Source: Candidatus Aminicenantota bacterium (GTDB lineage Bacteria > Acidobacteriota > Aminicenantia > UBA2199). Taken from it: DNA of 5,288 nucleotides. The number at the start of each line of letters is the position of its first letter. Within the stretch, counting starts at the first letter, position 1. A program made the position numbers and the translations under genes. The DNA lies in assembly GCA_020355945.1 (NCBI GenBank), contig CP070627.1, positions 2,140,524 to 2,145,811 of the forward strand. Direction: 5' to 3'. This document shows positions 1 to 4,130 of the stretch, in pieces. Under the pieces are notes generated by a model. It searched no databases. It had not been told where the DNA came from and saw only the letters and a program-made list of their open reading frames with translations.

Positions 1-1640
1 CCGCCATCTCCGAAATCCCATAACAATGACGCGGCCCCTACGGATTCATCGGTGAAATTGACTGTCAACGGAACCGCGCCCCTGACCGGTGAACAGGAGA
101 AGGCCGCAATAGGCGGCACACAGACATTAATGCCCACCTCTGCAAACGCATTTACTACATCCTGGTAGGGATATCCGTAATCCAATGCCGCACTAACAGC
201 GCCTTCGGCTCCCTGTTGGAAAGTGGTGCTGGGAGTCCAGTAATCCATGTTCGCCTTGGCAAAAATATCAAAAGCCTTTAGTGTGCTCCAATTCGGGGTG
301 GTGGCGATTAAACAAAAAGCCTTGTTAAATATCCCGCAGCTTAGGTGAACATCCATGCCCTCATAATAATCTTCAATATGATCAACGGGGGGGTTACACA
401 TATCCGGGAGTGGACAATCAGGGTCTTTAATGATATCACAACCACACTTGAAATCATTGGTGCCCCTTACGTAATATTCAGCCGCTTCCCCGGCCATGTC
501 TGAAAATGCCTCATTAATACCTCCCGGTTGACCGTAATAAATTAAACCGGAATGATATTCGGTAAAACCATGACTAACTTCGTGGCCAATAGCGTCTAAG
601 GCAGCCAATGGATAACATGTGGTATAACCATCTCCTATGTAGATGGTTGAACCATCCCAGAAGATATTTTCGTAATGGGTACCATAATGACACATGATGG
701 TGAGCTGAAACGGAAGTACGGGAACACCGTACCGGTCCAAATACAGATCGTAAATCGACTGGCCGAAAAAGTGGGCATCATTCATGGGAGAATAGGCCCC
801 GTTTACTTCACAACAAGTGTTTTCAAAACAGGGGAAGTCATGGGGACATGAGCCGGTCCAATTACAGGTTTTTACGTCGGGGGTTTCCAGGGTGCAGGTA
901 CTGGCGGCGTTTTGAGTGCAGGGTAAAAACGGATAATCCACACCGTAATAATAGTAACCGGTCTTCAGGTTTCCACCCGGCCCCGTACAAGCGTAGTTCA
1001 GCGAATCAAAAGAGTGAAGGACTTTCCCGGTATTGACATCGATAAAATGAACCGGTTGTGACGGATTACCGCATCCCGTATCGGCAAAAAAGGAAACCAC
1101 ACTGCACAGATGGGCTTTTTCATTCTTATGAAGATAAATATAGGTCCCGTATTTCTCATTGCTAAAGGTCCAGGCCGCACCGATATTTTTATTCTTATGC
1201 AGTTCTTGATTTCGCCTTAACGCAGTCAACGCATCCACGGACGCAGGAATCCTTTTTACATCACCCGGGATTCCTGTAATCACGGACCCGTGAAGTTGTA
1301 CCACTCTGTTGGAAGAGTCCCTGCTGACAACAGTTTGAATACCCCAAACCGGGATGCCCTTATATAATTGTTGATAACGGTAATGGGTCACCCCGTTGAA
1401 ATCCGTTCTTTGGGAAAGCAATTTAAAATCTTCTTCGCTGGTCAGACCGAAAACATGACCCATTTCACAGCCCTCACCGCTGTGGTTTTCATTCAACAGC
1501 CGGATATAATCCGCTGCATTAGCCAGGTAAAAATCGACTTTTTTAGCCGCCCATAAACTGGGCGACAGCAAACAACAACCAACAAAAACCATGGTGATAG
1601 TAAAAACCACCTGGTTATACAACCCTTTTTGCTTATTCAT
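1..1640 (-). CDS. Secreted M4 (thermolysin/vibriolysin-like) zinc metalloprotease with PKD domain, 3' end outside window
   Basis: The frame is open from ATG at 1640 to the left edge, giving 546 visible residues. GGAGG eight bases upstream supports this start. An N-terminal hydrophobic segment (about 10-26) ends in SLWA-AKK, a plausible signal peptidase I site near residue 31. The propeptide follows: FTP-like region with YQQLYKGIPVWG at 89-100, then a PepSY-like region ending in FIDVNTGKV (199-207). The catalytic domain starts near GPGGNLKTG (220-228) and contains NDAHFFG (287-293), the zinc motif HEVSH (353-357), the third zinc ligand E377 in GGINEAFSDM, and the active-site histidine H432 in DVHLSCG. 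The 24-residue spacing from first His to Glu equals that of thermolysin. A Cys-rich stretch (seven Cys in 241-277) lies between GPGG and NDAHFFG. A PKD domain begins near 509 and reaches its WDFGDG motif at the edge. By family knowledge it is an endopeptidase exported and self-activated by propeptide removal, probably for nutrient acquisition. The family call is secure; substrate and C-terminus are unknown. Confidence 0.97.
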   Translation of the reverse strand, partial: MNKQKGLYNQVVFTITMVFVGCCLLSPSLWAAKKVDFYLANAADYIRLLNENHSGEGCEMGHVFGLTSEEDFKLLSQRTDFNGVTHYRYQQLYKGIPVWGIQTVVSRDSSNRVVQLHGSVITGIPGDVKRIPASVDALTALRRNQELHKNKNIGAAWTFSNEKYGTYIYLHKNEKAHLCSVVSFFADTGCGNPSQPVHFIDVNTGKVLHSFDSLNYACTGPGGNLKTGYYYYGVDYPFLPCTQNAASTCTLETPDVKTCNWTGSCPHDFPCFENTCCEVNGAYSPMNDAHFFGQSIYDLYLDRYGVPVLPFQLTIMCHYGTHYENIFWDGSTIYIGDGYTTCYPLAALDAIGHEVSHGFTEYHSGLIYYGQPGGINEAFSDMAGEAAEYYVRGTNDFKCGCDIIKDPDCPLPDMCNPPVDHIEDYYEGMDVHLSCGIFNKAFCLIATTPNWSTLKAFDIFAKANMDYWTPSTTFQQGAEGAVSAALDYGYPYQDVVNAFAEVGINVCVPPIAAFSCSPVRGAVPLTVNFTDESVGAASLLWDFGDG

Positions 1641-1840
1641 TGTTCATTCCTCCTTTTTTTTGGATTTTGAATTTAAGTATCCTCCCCGTATCAATTACCA
1701 ACACCGAACCAGGGGCCCTTGATTGAAAAAGTCTCCGGGATTTTCTTTTTATATTGATAGCCTTATCTTTAGCAATGCACTCGGTCCCCTGAAAGCCGTG
1801 GATTCGGACGCCTTTAAGGAAAGTCTTTTTCTTTAGCCAT
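1633..1840 (-). pseudogene. Frameshifted small ORF or leader peptide immediately upstream of the M4 protease
   Basis: ATG at 1838-1840 sits six bases after a perfect GAGGAGG and about 65 bases downstream of a good promoter, so ribosomes should initiate here. The zero frame gives only MAKEKDFP and stops at TAA 1814-1816. The +1 frame has no ATG/GTG/TTG at its head but is open across the same place and continues as KGVRIHGFQGTECIAKDK..., ending in TAA 1633-1635, which overlaps the protease ATG (1638-1640). Removing one base in the A-rich run 1823-1834 would give one continuous 68-codon gene. Possible readings are a recent frameshift mutation or sequencing indel, a programmed +1 shift at CCT-TAA, or an eight-codon regulatory leader. 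The protein is lysine/arginine-rich, with no motif I recognise. The overlap with the protease start suggests translational coupling. Confidence 0.45.
1648..1653 (-). promoter_or_regulatory. Shine-Dalgarno of the M4 protease
   Basis: AGGAGGA after an A-run on the minus strand, eight bases before ATG 1640. It decides the protease start. It lies inside the +1 reading frame of the upstream leader ORF, so translation of that frame would pass over it. Confidence 0.8.
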
Positions 1841-1846
1841 ATTAAA

Positions 1847-1853
1847 CCTCCTC
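1847..1853 (-). promoter_or_regulatory. Strong Shine-Dalgarno for the leader ORF
   Basis: GAGGAGG on the minus strand, six bases before ATG 1840. It is a perfect anti-16S match and shows that the short leader ORF, not only the protease, is a real initiation site. Confidence 0.75.
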
Positions 1854-1911
1854 TTTTATAAATTTTTAATTTTTGTCACTTAGATAGCCCAATATGATAT
1901 TTGATATCAGG

Positions 1912-1941
1912 ATAATAACATTTCATGCAATTATCTGTCAA
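1912..1941 (-). promoter_or_regulatory. Sigma-70-type promoter for leader ORF and M4 protease
   Basis: Minus strand: perfect -35 TTGACA at 1936-1941, 18-bp spacer, -10 TATTAT at 1912-1917 with a TG one base upstream (extended -10). The predicted transcript start is near 1905, giving an untranslated leader of roughly 65 bases before ATG 1840. Spacing to the perfect Shine-Dalgarno is consistent. The consensus match is seen directly; activity is inferred. Confidence 0.7.
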
Positions 1942-2153
1942 TACCTTCAGCGAGAAAAAAACTTTTTTTCCATTACCCCAATACCCCATTCCCCCAATCT
2001 TCCAAATCCAATCCAGGCCGGGGTGCCGGGTGCGGATTCCATTGCCAAAGACCTGGGTGAACGTTTCAAAAAGCAATTCTCAAATCCCGATGAGGAAACC
2101 CCGGAGTAAAAAAATACACGATTACTCCAAAAAAGTCCATCGTTGAAGCTTCA

Positions 2154-2229
2154 AGGTGCAAAATTGCATATTTGAGGTGCAGGGGAGTACCTGCCAGGGT
2201 ACACAGGGGGACCTCCGAGGTGCAAAATT
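2154..2229. repeat. Short direct repeats AGGTGCAAAATT
   Basis: AGGTGCAAAATT occurs at 2154-2165 and again at 2218-2229, 64 bp apart. A shorter third unit, GAGGTGCA, is at 2174-2181 (also part of the last copy, at 2217-2224). Between them lies a small inverted pair GTACC/GGTAC near 2187-2202. The function is unknown; the layout resembles a decayed iteron-like or mobile-element scar. Confidence 0.55.
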
Positions 2230-2235
2230 TTTGCC

Positions 2236-2261
2236 TGTCCCTGTCCACTGTCCACATGTCC
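2236..2261. repeat. Cluster of four TGTCC units
   Basis: TGTCC at 2236, 2242, 2249 and 2257, with start-to-start spacing of 6, 7 and 8 bases. It is followed by CCGG-ACAAG-CCGG at 2268-2279. Probably slippage-derived low-complexity DNA; no regulator can be named. Confidence 0.45.
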
Positions 2262-2294
2262 ACAGCCCGGACAAGCCGGAACCAAAAAAAAGGA

Positions 2295-2373
2295 GCCGCA
2301 GATAAACGCAAATTAGCGCGGATAAAAAAGAAAAAAAATCAGCGTTGACCTTTTATACGCTAAAATCTGCGGC
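2295..2373. repeat. Inverted repeat GCCGCAGAT ... ATCTGCGGC downstream of the toxin gene
   Basis: Perfect 9-bp arms at 2295-2303 and 2365-2373 enclose 61 bp, with a partly conserved second block (TTAGCG) beside each arm. Sequences of the CGCAGAT/ATCTGCG type are recurrent intergenic repeats in many environmental bacteria. Here it closes the vapBC module on its 3' side. Confidence 0.6.
2331..2361 (-). terminator. Probable rho-independent terminator of the vapBC module
   Basis: On the minus strand, AGCGT (2357-2361) pairs with ACGCT (2341-2345) around an 11-base loop, followed after two bases by eight Ts (2331-2338) and a further T-rich run. The stem is short (5 bp), so it is weak alone. The surrounding 9-bp inverted repeat is followed by another T8 near 2284-2291, which could act as a second terminator. 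Confidence 0.5.
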
Positions 2374-2381
2374 AAAAGAAT

Positions 2382-2753
2382 TTAGGTTCTATTAAATGGA
2401 TTGTCAATATTCAGATTGGGAATATGTGAAAAATCATCTACATTCCGTGTTACCAGGGTCAAATTATTCAGTAAAGCCGTAGCAGCAATGATCGCATCAC
2501 CAAGAGTTAATTTCCTTTGCTGCCGGAGTGATACCGCTTTATCTATAACTTCGGAGTCCACCGGGAGAACCTTGAGAAGTTTAAAGACCTCTGTAAAGTA
2601 GATAACCTGCTCCTCTATAATTTGTTGAAAACCGAGTACTTCAATTTTTGAAATACTCGAAAAAAAGGAGTTGCTCTCATAAAAAAGCTCCCTTAACCAG
2701 GAGTTTTCATTAGCGCCAGAATAGATGATAATATTGCTGTCGATAAGCTTCAT
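2382..2753 (-). CDS. vapC: PIN-domain ribonuclease toxin, VapC-like
   Basis: 123 residues, the usual size for a VapC toxin. PIN-domain metal-binding positions are visible in order: D5 in the N-terminal LIDSN strand, E38 in SKIEVLGF, and D86 in LTLGDAIIAATA. The C-terminal signature TRNVDDF (102-108) ends the active site; the fourth position is Asn104, with Asp106/Asp107 close by. By family knowledge it is a Mg-dependent endoribonuclease, typically cutting tRNA or rRNA, held inactive by the upstream antitoxin. ATG 2753 begins three bases after the antitoxin stop, and no clear Shine-Dalgarno precedes it, so translation is probably coupled to the antitoxin and limited relative to it. The protein reads intact. 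Family call is strong; RNA target unknown. Confidence 0.93.
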   Translation of the reverse strand: MKLIDSNIIIYSGANENSWLRELFYESNSFFSSISKIEVLGFQQIIEEQVIYFTEVFKLLKVLPVDSEVIDKAVSLRQQRKLTLGDAIIAATALLNNLTLVTRNVDDFSHIPNLNIDNPFNRT

Positions 2754-2756
2754 AGG

Positions 2757-2990
2757 TTATGCCTGTCTTAAAGGCATTTTTCTATCTTTTCGGATCTTTC
2801 TTTGCCATTTTACCGGATCCCCGAAGGATGAAATATCGCATCCTTTTTCAATGATAGAACGGGAACGTTTTAATTCCGATGCATCCATGATCTTTTTCTC
2901 TTCGACAATAGTTATTCCTATACGTTTAGCAAAGGATATAAGCAAATCAACATCCCCGGGATTATGTATTTCAAGTGTGATTCTTTCCAT
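2757..2990 (-). CDS. vapB: VapB-type antitoxin
   Basis: 77 residues directly upstream of the PIN toxin, the standard antitoxin-first order. The N-terminal half (ITLEIHNPGDVDLLISFAKRIG, positions 4-25, reported here as a beta strand then a helix) is a likely dimerisation or DNA-contact part, though no textbook AbrB or MetJ fold can be claimed. The C-terminal tail contains FGDPVKWQRKIRKDRKMPLR (56-75), a pattern seen repeatedly in antitoxins beside PIN toxins and likely to wrap the toxin and block its acidic site. GGAGG lies six bases before ATG 2990 and overlaps the stop of the 28-codon ORF upstream. By family knowledge the toxin-antitoxin complex probably represses its own promoter at 3113-3141. 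Confidence 0.88.
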   Translation of the reverse strand: MERITLEIHNPGDVDLLISFAKRIGITIVEEKKIMDASELKRSRSIIEKGCDISSFGDPVKWQRKIRKDRKMPLRQA

Positions 2991-2993
2991 TAC

Positions 2994-3080
2994 CTACCTC
3001 CTATTAAAACGTGCCATCTTGCCTGTATTTTGCGTATTTATCAATGTATTAACGGGCCCATAAGTAGAAAATCGTCTCAT
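2994..3080 (-). CDS. 28-residue leader ORF preceding the antitoxin
   Basis: ATG 3080 has AAAGGAGT five bases upstream and lies about 25-30 bases after the predicted transcript start. It encodes 28 residues beginning MRRFSTYGPVN and ends at TAG 2994-2996, two codons from the antitoxin ATG; its last codons (AGG AGG TAG) form the antitoxin Shine-Dalgarno. The first ten residues resemble, from memory, the N-terminus of certain bacterial AAA-type ATP-binding proteins (M-x-x-F-x-x-x-GPV), while the rest does not. It may therefore be the promoter-proximal stub of such a gene fused to vapBC by deletion, or a dedicated leader peptide. The initiation signals are seen; the function is unknown. Confidence 0.5.
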   Translation of the reverse strand: MRRFSTYGPVNTLINTQNTGKMARFNRR

Positions 3081-3112
3081 ATTCGACTCCTTTGGCTGTG
3101 AACAGCAATAGG

Positions 3113-3141
3113 ATTGTATCACAAGCTCAAAAAGAAAGCAA
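3113..3141 (-). promoter_or_regulatory. Extended -10 promoter of the leader-vapBC operon
   Basis: Minus strand: -35 TTGCTT at 3136-3141, 17-bp spacer, -10 TACAAT at 3113-3118 preceded by TGA (TG-n extended -10). The predicted start is near 3106, about 25 bases before the leader ATG at 3080. There is an imperfect inverted pair TTG.../...CAA around the -10 (TTGTGATACAA) that could be an operator half-site pair for the antitoxin. Confidence 0.65.
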
Positions 3142-3382
3142 ACCTCATATTAAACTTTTAAAGGAATGAATTGGCATGGCCCCTTTCTCTCCTATGAAAA
3201 CCCCTCGGCGAGGGGAGCCTATATGCTGCGCAAGTTCGTTGATGTTGGTTTTCATTCGTCTCAGGGTGAGGGCGCGGCATCATGAGGGGCTGTTCCCAAA
3301 AAGGACCCCGGCGTGTCCGCACCTGGCGACCGAAGCCTCTGAAAGCGGGGCATTTCCCCACTTTCAGAAGGCTTCTTATTGA
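3142..3382. other. Intergenic region with hairpins, no secure gene
   Basis: Overlapping frames on both strands reach 60-70 codons, but none has a good ribosome site. A minus-strand 36-codon frame from ATG 3255 to TGA 3145 starts MKTNINELAQHIGSPRRG and has a gene-like composition, with only a weak GAG upstream. A 6-bp GC-rich hairpin CCCCTC-GGC-GAGGGG lies at 3201-3215. The long hairpin at 3332-3375 is listed separately. The region looks like decayed or repeat-derived DNA. Confidence 0.4.
3332..3375. repeat. Long imperfect palindrome (REP-like or terminator hairpin)
   Basis: Arms 3332-3350 and 3356-3375 around the loop CATTT. Three paired blocks, GAAGCC, CTGAAAG and GGGG, are interrupted by one bulge and one mismatch. 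On the minus strand it starts eight bases after the stop of the small ORF at 3383-3505, the usual place for a terminator, but there is no T-run on either side. A rho-independent terminator is therefore doubtful and a REP-type or mRNA-stabilising palindrome is as likely. Confidence 0.65.
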
Positions 3383-3505
3383 CTACTCCCCTAACTTTAT
3401 ACATCTAACGGATATTTTAAACGTATCGTGTTCAACTTCACCAAAAAAGAAGATTTCACCTGGTGTAAAATCCTTCGGTTGTTGGGCAGCAGTCGGCAAT
3501 TTCAT
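3383..3505 (-). CDS. Possible 40-residue ORF with GEVE motif, unrecognised
   Basis: ATG 3505 to TAG 3383, 40 residues beginning MKLPTAAQQPKDFTPGE and containing FFFGEVEHDTFKIS (20-33). The codons look gene-like, but no clear Shine-Dalgarno precedes the ATG and the frame is open a further nine codons upstream. GEVEHDTFKIS lines up without gaps with GEVEDYTVEIS of the secreted protein at 5109-5141, with seven of eleven residues identical, so it may be the tail of a decayed GEVED domain. Chance similarity in so short a stretch is possible. The long hairpin follows its stop by seven bases. Confidence 0.3.
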   Translation of the reverse strand: MKLPTAAQQPKDFTPGEIFFFGEVEHDTFKISVRCIKLGE

Positions 3506-3528
3506 TGGTTTCCATACTGTCGTCGGTT

Positions 3529-3797
3529 TTAATCAACGGTATAATTAGCAAAAATCGAGAAGACACGAATTGTTTGTGTTGAGCTGCCAAAGGGATCGGG
3601 CATGCCACCAGACCACGTATCATCGGACCGGTATGCCCCCCCGGGGAAAGCGCCTATTTTTCTAATCCCCGGGTTACTCTCATAGACCCAGGCCAACCAG
3701 ATGGTGGTACCGCCCGGGACATACACGGGACTGGTCAGGTCAATAGTCTGCCATCTGCCAACCTGTGCGACCGCTGACGGTGGTGGTTGGGGAGAAA
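3529..3797 (-). pseudogene. Truncated, frameshifted copy of the C-terminal beta-rich domain
   Basis: The minus-strand translation TTIWLAWVYESNPGI...TWSGGMPDPFGSS...IFANYTVD matches STIWLAWVYENNPGI...TWSGGMPDPFGSGS...IHANYSPL of the large protein at 3900-5288. It stops naturally at TAA 3529, just after the domain. Upstream, TTVSGRTGWQ is in a different frame from TIDLTSPVYVPGG because of a 7-bp tandem duplication (3747-3760). Similarity ends near 3797, beside a palindrome. No start codon or ribosome site is associated with it, so it is a remnant: the C-terminus of a second secreted protein of the same type, or a duplicated terminal domain. Confidence 0.8.
3747..3760. repeat. 7-bp tandem duplication breaking the domain copy
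   Basis: TCTGCCA occurs twice in direct tandem (3747-3753, 3754-3760). The intact paralogous region near 4590 has one copy. The extra seven bases shift the frame between GWQ and the following TIDLTSP, which directly explains the loss of the reading frame. Confidence 0.85.
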
Positions 3798-3799
3798 AG

Positions 3800-3851
3800 G
3801 TGCCAGGAAAAGCAACCCTTTTAATGAGACTGGGGTTACATTTCCTGGCAC
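3800..3851. repeat. 52-bp near-perfect palindrome, possible small mobile repeat
   Basis: Arm GTGCCAGGAAAAGCAACCC (3800-3818) pairs with 3833-3851, with 17 of 19 positions matching and the outer 11 bp perfect; the loop is about 14 bases. It starts within a few bases of the point where homology of the broken domain copy stops, so it probably marks an insertion or recombination junction. The form suits a REP/MITE-type element; no transposase is present in the window. Confidence 0.7.
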
Positions 3852-3899
3852 GGATATGAAGATTTTCTCCAAAATAGTATCAGAAAAAAATCCCCGGAG

Positions 3900-4130
3900 T
3901 CAGCCACAACTACCAAACGGGCCACACAATACATCAGACCCGCCATAATAACCACAGGAGTGGCATGGCTTTTCCACTCTAAAATAGACGCAGTCCTTGA
4001 AACATTTGATGCATTCCATATCCACATAAGGAAAGAGTTTTTGTAAGATAATGCATATCAACACTTGAGAAAGACAACATATGCGGCCCCACTTCCAAAA
4101 TAGGCTGACTTCGGTGTGAGAAATCCCAGC
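3900..4130 (-). other. Atypical Cys-rich 3' tail of the multidomain protein gene
   Basis: The last 75 or so codons give a stretch with many Cys, Phe, Trp and Ile (RICCLSQVLICIILQ, then PCHSCGYYGGSDVLCGP), unlike the Ser/Thr/Gly-rich domains before it. Another minus-strand frame (3836-4027) runs open across the same DNA with a hydrophobic ATPVVIMAGLMYCVARLVVV segment. One of the frames may be the ancestral one, with an indel near 4080-4130; I cannot tell which. Confidence 0.4.

Larger units (their letters stand above)
1913..2294. other. Intergenic region rich in short repeats, no convincing gene
   Basis: Between the protease promoter and the inverted repeat downstream of the toxin there is no ORF with a Shine-Dalgarno and credible composition. 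A plus-strand frame ending at 2109 has a hydrophilic, protein-like tail (VPGADSIAKDLGERFKKQ) but its front half comes from low-complexity C-rich DNA (CCCCAAT/CCCCATT units near 1976-2000), and no ribosome site was found. The rest is short direct repeats, a 12-bp palindrome TTGAAGCTTCAA at about 2143-2154, and a TGTCC cluster. Confidence 0.5.

Noticed and set aside
1876..2076. Minus-strand 66-codon frame ending just before the leader ORF
   Set aside because: It covers the promoter and the C-rich repeat, has no Shine-Dalgarno and shows no recognisable motif.
1894..2109. Plus-strand 71-codon frame with a protein-like tail (AKDLGERFKKQ)
   Set aside because: No ribosome site, the front half is C-rich low-complexity DNA, and it overlaps the minus-strand promoter. 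Kept only as a remark; a homology search of the last 30 residues could revive it.
2154..2229. CRISPR array
   Set aside because: Only two full repeat units of 12 bp, too short and too few, with no neighbouring cas genes.
2066..2311. Minus-strand 81-codon frame
   Set aside because: It translates straight through the direct repeats and TGTCC cluster; its sequence simply reflects those repeats.
3158..3548. Overlapping 60-90 codon frames on both strands
   Set aside because: They run through the long hairpin and into the decayed domain copy in the wrong frame or strand, with no start signals.
3836..4027. Minus-strand 63-codon frame with a hydrophobic segment
   Set aside because: It overlaps the tail of the multidomain protein gene, has no Shine-Dalgarno and reads into the palindrome. 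It is mentioned only as a possible alternative frame.
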